Below, in pieces: positions 58,184 to 64,000 of a stretch of DNA of 64,000 bases. Numbering within the stretch: position 1 is the first letter of the stretch; each line of letters begins with the position of its first letter. The position numbers and the translations under genes are program-made. Below the pieces are notes generated by a model that ran no database searches, was not told the DNA's origin, and worked only from the letters and a program-made list of their open reading frames with translations. The DNA lies in contig JABCZD010000013.1 of NCBI GenBank assembly GCA_013289855.1, positions 1 through 64,000 of the forward strand, given 5' to 3'. Source of the DNA: Acidobacteriota bacterium. GTDB taxonomy: Bacteria; Acidobacteriota; Terriglobia; Acidiferrales; UBA7541.

Positions 58184-59024
58184 TCCATCACAATCTCCGC
58201 TGGCCGGAAAGCGCATCGTAGTCACGCGGCCCCTGGCGCAATGCGCTGCACTTTGCGCCGTCCTTCGTGATCGTGGCGGCGAACCGTTGGAATTTCCACT
58301 GATCAAGATCGTCGCCGCCGAAGATTTCACCGAACTGGACGCTGGTCTGAAAAGCCTTCGCGTTGGCGATTGGATTATTTTGACTAGCCAGAACGCCGTT
58401 AAGCCGGTAGCGTCGCGCCTGCGGTCGTTACGTGCGGCGGATCCGAACGCCGCTCGCGAGGTACACATCGCGGCAGTCGGGCCCGCAACGCAGCAAGCCG
58501 CGAAAGACTCAGGGTTAGAGGTTCATTACGTTGCGAAGGTGCACGACGGTGTTTCGCTGGCCCACGAACTCGGTGAGTGGATGCGCCGGCGTCGGGTTTT
58601 ATTGCCGCGCAGCGACATCGCGAGCGCCGAATTGCCTGCGGCAATTCGTGAGTACGGCGGGGAAGTACTCGAAGCCATCGCTTATCGCACGGAACATTCT
58701 CGTGAATGCGCGAAGGCGCTCAACGGGGCTCTTGCAGCGGAAACTGTGGACGCCATAGTCTGCTTCAGTCCTTCAGCCGTGCACTCTCTGGTAAGCGTCG
58801 TCGGCCGCGAACGCATTGCAAGCATCCAGAGCAGAGTGACATTTGTAGCTATCGGACCGTCGACGGGCGCCGCCCTTGGACGCGCGGGGATACCGAAGCC
58901 GCTGGTTGCATCGGGTACTATCGTTGATGAGGTTGTGCATTTGTTGACCGACTATTTCGCAGACCGCGCGAAGTGCATGAGCAGTACGGGTGCCGCGACT
59001 GGGCCTAAAGCCTTGCGTCGGTAG
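58176..59024 (+). CDS. hemD: uroporphyrinogen-III synthase
   Basis: 282 aa two-domain protein. It cyclises hydroxymethylbilane to uroporphyrinogen III. Family pointers are KRIVVTRPLAQCAALCAVLR at the start, DWIILTSQNAVKPVASRLR, VHIAAVGPATQQAAKDSGLE and VAIGPSTGAALGRAGIPKP near the end. HemD proteins diverge strongly, so the position between hemC and hemB is important support. The GTG start at 58176 overlaps hemC. No fused methyltransferase is present. Confidence 0.9.
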   Translation: MSDPSQSPLAGKRIVVTRPLAQCAALCAVLRDRGGEPLEFPLIKIVAAEDFTELDAGLKSLRVGDWIILTSQNAVKPVASRLRSLRAADPNAAREVHIAAVGPATQQAAKDSGLEVHYVAKVHDGVSLAHELGEWMRRRRVLLPRSDIASAELPAAIREYGGEVLEAIAYRTEHSRECAKALNGALAAETVDAIVCFSPSAVHSLVSVVGRERIASIQSRVTFVAIGPSTGAALGRAGIPKPLVASGTIVDEVVHLLTDYFADRAKCMSSTGAATGPKALRR

Positions 59025-59053
59025 CGATTTCATTTTGCGGGAGAGAAAAAATC

Positions 59054-60028
59054 ATGAGTTTTCCGGTGCACCGGCCGCGGCGATTGCGCAGGACGGAGGC
59101 TTTGCGCGGATTGGTGCGTGAGACGCGGCTTACTGCTGCCGGCTTGATCTATCCGTTGTTCGTTTGTCCGGGCGAGAATGTTCGACTGGAAGTTAGCTCC
59201 ATGCCCGGCGTTTTTCAGCAGTCCGTGGATCGCATTGTCGAAGAATGCTGCGAAGTTGCGGCGCTGGGAATTCCTGGAGTTTTGCTGTTTGGTTTGCCTG
59301 ACGCGAAGGATGCGCGCGGCAGTAGTTCGCTGCTGGCCGAGGGCGTGGTGCAACGCGCGGTGGAAGCGATACGCAAGGCCAAGCTGCCGCTGCTGGTGAT
59401 CACCGACGTTTGTTTGTGCGAGTACACGGATCACGGGCACTGCGGAGTGATTGAAAATGGCGACGTGGCCAACGACCCTACCGTGGAGATTCTTGCCAAG
59501 CAGGCGCTTTCGCACGCCCGCGCCGGTGCGGACATTGTGGCGCCTTCCGACATGATGGACGGGCGCGTGGCGGCGATTCGCAACATTCTGGATGAACATA
59601 AATTTGCCGACGTGAGCATTCTTTCTTACGCCGCGAAATATTGTTCGGGTTTTTATGGACCGTTTCGCGAGGCGGCGCAATCTTCTCCGCAGTTTGGCGA
59701 TCGGCGCAGCTATCAGATGGATCCCGGCAACGCGCGCGAGGCGCTCAAGGAAGTGGCGCTTGATCTTGAAGAAGGCGCTGATATGGTGATGGTCAAGCCG
59801 GCGCTGCCGTATCTGGATGTGATTCGCCGGGTGCGCGACGCTTGCAACGTGCCGGTGGCGGCCTACAACGTCAGTGGCGAATACGCCATGGTGAAGGCGG
59901 CCGCGGGCAACGGCTGGCTGGACGAAAAGCGCGTGGTGCTGGAAATCTTAACGGGCATTCAGCGCGCGGGCGCAGATATTATCATCAGCTATCATGCTAA
60001 GGATGCGTCGCGCTGGCTGGCGCCGTGA
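59054..60028 (+). CDS. hemB: delta-aminolevulinic acid dehydratase (porphobilinogen synthase)
   Basis: 324 aa. It condenses two 5-aminolevulinates to porphobilinogen. Schiff-base lysines are K195 (YAAKYCSGFYGPFREA) and K248 (MVKPALPYLD). The metal site is C120, C122 and C130 in VCLCEYTDHGHCG, i.e. the zinc-dependent type, with the same numbering as in E. coli. RRTEALRGLVRETRLTA and SSMPGVFQQSVD open the fold. GGGAGAG precedes the ATG with 8-base spacing. It lies between hemD and hemL. Confidence 0.97.
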   Translation: MSFPVHRPRRLRRTEALRGLVRETRLTAAGLIYPLFVCPGENVRLEVSSMPGVFQQSVDRIVEECCEVAALGIPGVLLFGLPDAKDARGSSSLLAEGVVQRAVEAIRKAKLPLLVITDVCLCEYTDHGHCGVIENGDVANDPTVEILAKQALSHARAGADIVAPSDMMDGRVAAIRNILDEHKFADVSILSYAAKYCSGFYGPFREAAQSSPQFGDRRSYQMDPGNAREALKEVALDLEEGADMVMVKPALPYLDVIRRVRDACNVPVAAYNVSGEYAMVKAAAGNGWLDEKRVVLEILTGIQRAGADIIISYHAKDASRWLAP

Positions 60029-60139
60029 TATTTTGGTCTGCGCTGTTTTGCAGGCCCCGGCGAAGATGAACGTGTTCCGTGACCCGTGTTCCGTGCAAAT
60101 GTCCAATTTGGCGCACTCTAAAGTGATGAAAACTCCATT

Positions 60140-61462
60140 ATGAATGCACCTACAAAAGCGGTGAAACCGAACCGGCAGCGCTCGCGCGAGATTTTTGCGC
60201 GGGCGGAGACGGTGCTGGTGGGCGGCGTGAACAGTCCGGTGCGGGCGTTTCGCTCCGTGGGCGGCGAGCCGCTGATCATTGAGCGGGGCAGCGCGCAATA
60301 TTTGTACGACGCGGACGGCAACGAGTTGCTGGACTACGTGTGCTCGTGGGGAGCGTTGCTGCTGGGTCACGCGCATCCCGCGGTAGCGGCGGCGATTGCG
60401 GATCAGGCGCGTCGCGGGACTAGTTTCGGCGTGACTACCGAACTGGAGATCGAGCTGGCCAGCGTGATCCATGGCGCGATTCCGTCGATGGAAAAAGTTC
60501 GCTTCGTTTCGAGCGGGACGGAAGCGACGATGAGCGCGGTGCGGCTGGCGCGCGGGGTTACCGGCCGAGATTACATTTTGAAATTTGAGGGCTGTTACCA
60601 CGGGCACGCCGACAGTTTTCTGTCACAGGCGGGTTCCGGGTTGGCGACTTTGGGTATTGCGGAGTGTCCTGGTGTGCCGGAGGCGTTGGCGGCGCTAACG
60701 CTGAACGCGCCGTTTAACGATTTGCCGGCCGTGGAACGGCTGTTCGCGGAACATGCGGGAAAAATTGCCGCGGTGATTGTGGAGCCTATCGCCGCGAATA
60801 TGGGTGTGGTGCTTCCCGCCGAGGGATTTTTGAGCGGGCTGCGGGAAATTACGCAGCGCAATGGGGCGTTGTTGATCATCGACGAAGTAATCACCGGATT
60901 CCGGCTGCACTACGGCGCGGCGCAAAAACTTCTGGGCATAGATGCGGACCTCACCACGCTCGGAAAAATCATTGGCGGCGGCGTGCCCGTGGCGGCGTAC
61001 GGCGGGCGGCGCGAATATATGGATCGCGTGGCGCCGCTTGGCCCGGTGTATCAGGGCGGGACGCTGGCGGGGAATCCGCTGGCGATGCGCGCGGGGTTGG
61101 CGACACTGAATGAACTTACCAAGCCGGGCGTTTACGAAGCGTTGAATCGAAACGCGGAGCGGCTGGTTGCGGGGCTGCGCAAAGCGGTTGCGGAGTCCGG
61201 AGTTCCCGCGGTTGTGAATACGATTGGTTCGCTGGCGACGATTTTCTTTACCGCCGAGCCGGTCACCAATTATGCGGGAGCGAAGAGTTCCGACAAGACG
61301 CGATATGCGCGCTACTTTCGCGAGATGCTGGATCGTGATATTTTTTTGGCGCCCTCGCAGTTTGAGGCGGCGTTTGTTTCGGTGGTGCATACGAGCGATG
61401 ATATCGATCGCACCATCGCCGCGGCGCGGTCTTCGTTGCAGGCCATCGCCGATACTCCGTAA
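60140..61462 (+). CDS. hemL: glutamate-1-semialdehyde 2,1-aminomutase
   Basis: 440 aa PLP enzyme that converts glutamate-1-semialdehyde to 5-aminolevulinate. The PLP lysine is K276 in TTLGKIIGGGVPVAAYGG. GGVNSPVRAFRSVGGEP near the start, VSSGTEATMSAVRLARG and DEVITGFRLHYGAAQ are diagnostic. It completes the C5 branch with HemA. A 111-bp gap separates it from hemB and the Shine-Dalgarno is poor, so it may have a separate promoter. It is the last gene of the plus-strand heme block. Confidence 0.96.
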   Translation: MNAPTKAVKPNRQRSREIFARAETVLVGGVNSPVRAFRSVGGEPLIIERGSAQYLYDADGNELLDYVCSWGALLLGHAHPAVAAAIADQARRGTSFGVTTELEIELASVIHGAIPSMEKVRFVSSGTEATMSAVRLARGVTGRDYILKFEGCYHGHADSFLSQAGSGLATLGIAECPGVPEALAALTLNAPFNDLPAVERLFAEHAGKIAAVIVEPIAANMGVVLPAEGFLSGLREITQRNGALLIIDEVITGFRLHYGAAQKLLGIDADLTTLGKIIGGGVPVAAYGGRREYMDRVAPLGPVYQGGTLAGNPLAMRAGLATLNELTKPGVYEALNRNAERLVAGLRKAVAESGVPAVVNTIGSLATIFFTAEPVTNYAGAKSSDKTRYARYFREMLDRDIFLAPSQFEAAFVSVVHTSDDIDRTIAAARSSLQAIADTP

Positions 61463-61504
61463 AGCTTTCATTTTGTAATTCCATATTTGAGTGGAGAGCA
61501 ACCT

Positions 61505-62044
61505 ATGGCCGAATTCGAGTTACCCGAACGTCCCGAAGGATCGCCCGAAGAGAATCCATTGATACTGCCGGTGTCGGTGACGATTTCGACGCTGGCGGTA
61601 CTGGTGGCGCTGGTGACGATGTTCGGGCATCGCGCGGCGAACGAGCAAATATTGTTGCAGGCGAAAGCTTCGGATCAGTGGAACTTCTATCAAGCCAAGA
61701 ACATTCGCTGGCACGAGATGGAGGCCAACGCCGATTTGCTGGGCGGCTTGGCGCCTTCGGATAAAGAGAAGACCGAAGCGTTGCGCGAGAAATATGTGAA
61801 GTCGGCAGAGAAGTACGAACGCGAGAAAGACGAGATTTCTAACGAAGCCAAGAAACTGGAAGCGGAACGGGACGTTTTTGGGCATCGCGAGGATCGCTTT
61901 GACGCCGGCGAGGCGCTGCTGGAAATTGGATTGGTCATTTGTTCGATGACGCTACTGACCAAGAAAAAGATATTTTGGTTTTCGGGCATGGCCATCGCGG
62001 GTGTGGGCGTGGCGATTGCTTGCACGGCGTTTTTGCTGCATTAG
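61505..62044 (+). CDS. DUF4337-like membrane protein
   Basis: 179 aa. A short N-terminal acidic segment (FELPERPEGSPEENP) is followed by a membrane helix (SVTISTLAVLVALVTMFGHR). A long charged helical stretch (about 45-125, including KEKTEALREKYVKSAEKYER and KDEISNEAKKLEAERDVF) precedes two further membrane helices (ALLEIGLVICSMTLL and FSGMAIAGVGVAIACTAFLL). This layout is that of DUF4337 proteins, whose role is unknown. ATG 61505 has GGAGAG about 7 bases upstream; an in-frame ATG at 61487 is less well placed. It lies 42 bp after hemL and may be read from the same transcript. Confidence 0.75.
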   Translation: MAEFELPERPEGSPEENPLILPVSVTISTLAVLVALVTMFGHRAANEQILLQAKASDQWNFYQAKNIRWHEMEANADLLGGLAPSDKEKTEALREKYVKSAEKYEREKDEISNEAKKLEAERDVFGHREDRFDAGEALLEIGLVICSMTLLTKKKIFWFSGMAIAGVGVAIACTAFLLH

Positions 62045-62256
62045 CGAGACAGAGTATCGGCGTTCCCTGCGGCATCTTCATCCGGCAATTGAGCGAATGT
62101 GACGACGCTGTTGAAAGAGGCGCCTGGCGAGGGTGCCCTTGCGGCGAACCTTGCAAAATTTGGGGCAAGCGGGCGATCGCTGCGAAAAGAGGGAGCCGGG
62201 AGACAGAGCCGCGGGCTCTCGGCTGCATCACGCATGGGCCGACTGAGGGAGCGGGT

Positions 62257-62286
62257 GACGCCCTGAAAGGGCGTCGCTACAAAGGC
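62257..62286. repeat. TGTAG-flanked hairpin repeat (copy)
   Basis: GACGCCCT/AGGGCGTC stem with loop GAA, followed by GCTACAAAGGC. Opposite in orientation to 6688-6712, with which it shares core and flank. Confidence 0.7.
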
Positions 62287-62308
62287 TAAACCTACAAAGG
62301 CAAAAACA

Positions 62309-62333
62309 CGGGTCTGAAGACCCGCCGCTACAA
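62309..62333. repeat. TGTAG-flanked hairpin repeat (copy)
   Basis: CGGGTCT/AGACCCG stem with a GA loop, then CCGCTACAA. An extra CCTACAAAGGC end lies just upstream at 62291-62301. The stem differs in sequence from the neighbouring copy but the flank is the same. Confidence 0.65.
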
Positions 62334-62414
62334 CTTCGTGCTTACTGCGCTAAAGCGGCGTCAAGCCCTTCGCGCATGGCGCTCAGGGTAGACCGCACTC
62401 CGAATTAAAGCGGA

Positions 62415-62437
62415 GCACCGCCAGGACTTGGCGGTGC
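62415..62437. repeat. GCACCGCCA hairpin repeat
   Basis: A perfect 9-bp stem GCACCGCCA / TGGCGGTGC with loop GGACT. The right arm plus CACG matches GGCGGTGCCACG at 45115-45126. Confidence 0.65.
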
Positions 62438-62460
62438 CACGGGGGGCGGAGGGGGGTGGG

Positions 62461-62525
62461 ACTTGCGAAAGGTTGTGAAAAGAAAGGAACTTTAAGTACC
62501 TGTGTTTTCACAACCTTTCGCAAGT
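62461..62525. repeat. 21-bp perfect inverted repeat with 23-base loop
   Basis: The left arm 62461-62481 (starts ACTTGCGAAAGG) is the exact reverse complement of 62505-62525. The loop GAAAGGAACTTTAAGTACCT resembles the loop of the inverted repeat at 36227-36279. No U tract follows directly. Confidence 0.85.
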
Positions 62526-62607
62526 GTTCATTCTGCTGGGTTTACGCGCTCTTTTTGTTTGGTAAGTAGTCACTAGGAACGTCGAGCGTCTGGGGCTACC
62601 CGGACAC

Positions 62608-62636
62608 AAAAAAGCGCCCCGATCGGGTCGGGACGC
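62608..62636 (-). terminator. minus-strand intrinsic terminator
   Basis: On the minus strand, GCGTCCCGA (62628-62636) pairs with TCGGGGCGC (62614-62622, one G-U pair) and is followed by TTTTTT (62608-62613). No minus-strand gene ends here. Confidence 0.75.
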
Positions 62637-62652
62637 GGTCCTGCCAGCCGAA

Positions 62653-62680
62653 AGTGTATCATAATGGCAATTGGAGTCAA
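62653..62680 (-). promoter_or_regulatory. minus-strand sigma-70-like promoter
   Basis: TTGACT (62675-62680), 16-bp spacer, TACACT (62653-62658), read on the minus strand. The predicted start near 62646 is only about 10 bases before the terminator at 62608-62636, so the transcript would be roughly 40 nt unless it reads through. Confidence 0.45.
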
Positions 62681-62957
62681 GTGAAAAATAGGGATTTGGC
62701 GAGATTTTTTTCGAGGTTGGCGAGCTTGGCGGCGAAGATGGGACGAAACGCCTGTACCAAAGGGCAGTTGTACTTTGGTGGCAGAAATGGAATCTTGCGC
62801 TACTTTCTGAGGGAAGTTCCGATATGCTACGAACTGTTTTGTTTGCTTCCCTCGACCGGTTCGGGTCGTCGTCGAGATACGTTTGTCATCGGAGGCTGCA
62901 GAAGCGCGGGCGCGCAAGAGTTTAGTGGTTCCCGGCGTTTCTCAGGCAGCGAAACGA

Positions 62958-64000
62958 ATGTCCCAGCGCGCCCCGTTCGCACAAAATCTCGTCGACCGTC
63001 CGGAACAAATTGCAGCGCTACTGGACTGCGTGCGCGAGCTGGTGACGATACAAGCCAGCGACGGCACGATCGTGTTCGCGGGCGCGGGATTTTCGAAGAT
63101 TCTGGGATACGCCCCGGAAGAACTCACCGGCTTAACAATCGATTGCCTACTGCACGAAAGCGACAAAGCGGGGCACCAGCAACTGCTGCGCGAGAACGAC
63201 GAAGAACGGCGCGACGGGAAACGCAGACGGTGCCGACTGCGAGGGCGTGACGGAGGGTGGCGGTGGTTTGAGGCGGACGCGCGGATACCGTCGCGGGAAT
63301 CGCTGATCGAAGGAACGGTGGTTACCTACCTCGATGTGACAGACCTGCACCGCATGGAAGCGGAGCGGCAGGTGATCTCCGAAGTGGTTCACGGATTAAA
63401 TCAAACAGCTAACCTTGACGAATTGCTCAGCAGTATCCACCAGGCGCTGAAGAAGGTTTTGTACGCGGAAAATTGCTTTGTGGCGCTGCACGACGCGTGC
63501 TCGGATTCATTTCAGTTTCCATTTTTTGCGGATGAGTACGACAGTGCGCCCGCGCCGCAACGGGTGGGGCGGAGCTGCACGGCATTCGTGTTTCGCACGG
63601 GGAAGGCCCGGCTGATACCGCAGTCGGAATTCGACCGATTGGTAGAGCAGAACGAAGTGGAGTTGGTGGGCTCACCGTCGCCCTCGTGGCTGGGAGTGCC
63701 GCTAAAGACACCCACGGCGACGATCGGCGTGCTGGTGGTGCAGCATTATTCGAACGAACATGCGTATGACGAGCGAGACCTGGAATTCATCGATTCGGTG
63801 GGCGGGCACATCGCTTTGGCGATCGAACGGCGGCGCGCGGAAGAAGCGCTGCGGCAGAGCGAATCGGAATTTCGCCTGTTGTTTGAACATAATCCGCTGC
63901 CAACGTGGGTGTTCGACAGCGAGACGCTGCGGTTTCTGCAGGTGAATGATGCTGCGGTGCGGCAATACGGATACACCGCGGATGAATTTGACGCCATGAC
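62958..64000 (+). CDS. PAS-GAF-PAS sensor protein, N-terminal part (3' truncated by the window)
   Basis: 347 visible residues. A first PAS domain (about 15-135) contains GTIVFAGAGFSKILGYAPEE and then a PAC-like stretch GGWRWFEADARIPSRESLIE. A GAF-like domain follows (about 150-300: LDELLSSIHQALKKVLYAEN, SWLGVPLKTPTATIGVLVVQ, DLEFIDSVGGHIALAIERRR). A second PAS domain begins (ESEFRLLFEHNPLPTWVFDS, FLQVNDAAVRQYGYTADEFD) and is cut by the window end. Such proteins usually continue into a histidine kinase or GGDEF/EAL output, which is not visible. ATG 62958 has no clear ribosome binding site; an in-frame TTG at 62883 is an alternative start. Confidence 0.85.
   Translation, partial: MSQRAPFAQNLVDRPEQIAALLDCVRELVTIQASDGTIVFAGAGFSKILGYAPEELTGLTIDCLLHESDKAGHQQLLRENDEERRDGKRRRCRLRGRDGGWRWFEADARIPSRESLIEGTVVTYLDVTDLHRMEAERQVISEVVHGLNQTANLDELLSSIHQALKKVLYAENCFVALHDACSDSFQFPFFADEYDSAPAPQRVGRSCTAFVFRTGKARLIPQSEFDRLVEQNEVELVGSPSPSWLGVPLKTPTATIGVLVVQHYSNEHAYDERDLEFIDSVGGHIALAIERRRAEEALRQSESEFRLLFEHNPLPTWVFDSETLRFLQVNDAAVRQYGYTADEFDAM

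Larger units (their letters stand above)
62045..62957. other. 913-bp repeat-rich non-coding region
   Basis: No convincing gene. Short frames on both strands (for example 62573-62917 minus and 62654-63250 plus) lack ribosome binding sites and look like shadows. The region holds at least two TGTAG-flanked hairpins (62257-62286 and 62309-62333), a GCGGCGTCAAGCC-type piece (62352-62367), a GCACCGCCA/TGGCGGTGC hairpin (62415-62437), a G-rich tract (62440-62459), a 21-bp inverted repeat (62461-62525) and a minus-strand promoter/terminator pair (62608-62680). Confidence 0.6.

Noticed and set aside
62573..62917. 114-codon minus-strand frame in the repeat region
   Set aside because: It reads through a promoter-like pair and a terminator hairpin, with basic low-information composition and no ribosome binding site. 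Treated as non-coding.
63067..63250. plus-strand frame 62654-63250 as a gene
   Set aside because: It overlaps the PAS-GAF-PAS frame, which carries clear domain motifs to the window edge. The alternative frame is Arg/Gly/Thr-rich and motif-free.
1..64000. CRISPR arrays, tRNA, rRNA, insertion sequences, prophage
   Set aside because: I looked for regular repeat-spacer arrays, T-arm-like GTTCGAATC motifs, transposase or integrase motifs and phage structural genes and saw none. A tRNAscan or Infernal run could still find something I missed.

Overview
The window looks like a chromosomal segment of a member of the Acidobacteriota (probably Terriglobia/Acidobacteriia). This rests on gene content, not on any search: two Oar-type TonB-dependent receptors with an N-terminal carboxypeptidase-regulatory-like domain, a DUF5666 protein, a choice-of-anchor D protein, an Ig-tail protein with the acidobacterial hydrophobic/Cys-Gly-rich C-terminus, and GC-rich DNA with long shadow frames. 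There are no rRNA or tRNA genes, no CRISPR array, no insertion sequence and no prophage that I can see.

Layout. 1-7.8 kb: tail of an Ig-like protein, a coniferyl-aldehyde-type aldehyde dehydrogenase, a short-chain dehydrogenase, a TonB-dependent receptor and a phosphotriesterase-family hydrolase. 7.9-15.5 kb: small lipoprotein, EAL-HDOD signalling protein, MscS channel, secreted proteins, YceI, a propeller-like secreted protein and GlsB. 15.6-19.5 kb: lysine biosynthesis operon dapE-dapB-dapA-dapD on the minus strand, preceded by a sigma-70-like promoter, a full lysine riboswitch (L box) aptamer and an intrinsic terminator. 19.7-23.5 kb: trehalase, a DUF3309 peptide, two NarL-type response regulators (the second without a DNA-binding domain) and a YtxH protein. 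23.7-24.3 kb: an ECF sigma factor whose frame is broken by one base.

25-34.6 kb: an apparent beta-1,2-glucan locus. An NdvA/ChvA-like ABC exporter is followed by an NdvB-like glucan synthase that ends after its glycoamylase-like domain, without the C-terminal phosphorylase region of rhizobial NdvB. Then come a secreted GH39 enzyme and a convergent Tat-exported GH144-type endo-beta-1,2-glucanase. 34.9-43.7 kb: CsbD, choice-of-anchor D protein, DUF5666 protein plus a second TonB receptor, a SpdH-like flavoprotein and a thioredoxin-fold protein. 43.8-49.9 kb: VWA/MoxR-type AAA pair, Lon-N domain protein, TPR protein, acyl-CoA thioesterase, and an ECF sigma/anti-sigma pair.

50-61.5 kb: heme biosynthesis in two divergent blocks, hemE-hemN-hemG on the minus strand and hemX-hemA-hemC-hemD-hemB-hemL on the plus strand. 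Together they cover glutamyl-tRNA to protoporphyrin IX; only ferrochelatase is absent. A TIR-like gene of unknown role sits between the blocks. 61.5-64 kb: a DUF4337 protein, about 0.9 kb of repeat-rich non-coding DNA, and the start of a PAS-GAF-PAS sensor that runs off the end.

Intergenic DNA carries several dispersed hairpin families: TGTAG-flanked hairpins with variable stems, GCGGCGTCAAGCC-type elements, and two long perfect inverted repeats with related loops. These are reported separately. The best-supported discovery-type signals are the lysine riboswitch/dap operon, the exporter + short glucan synthase + glucanase locus, and the hairpin families.
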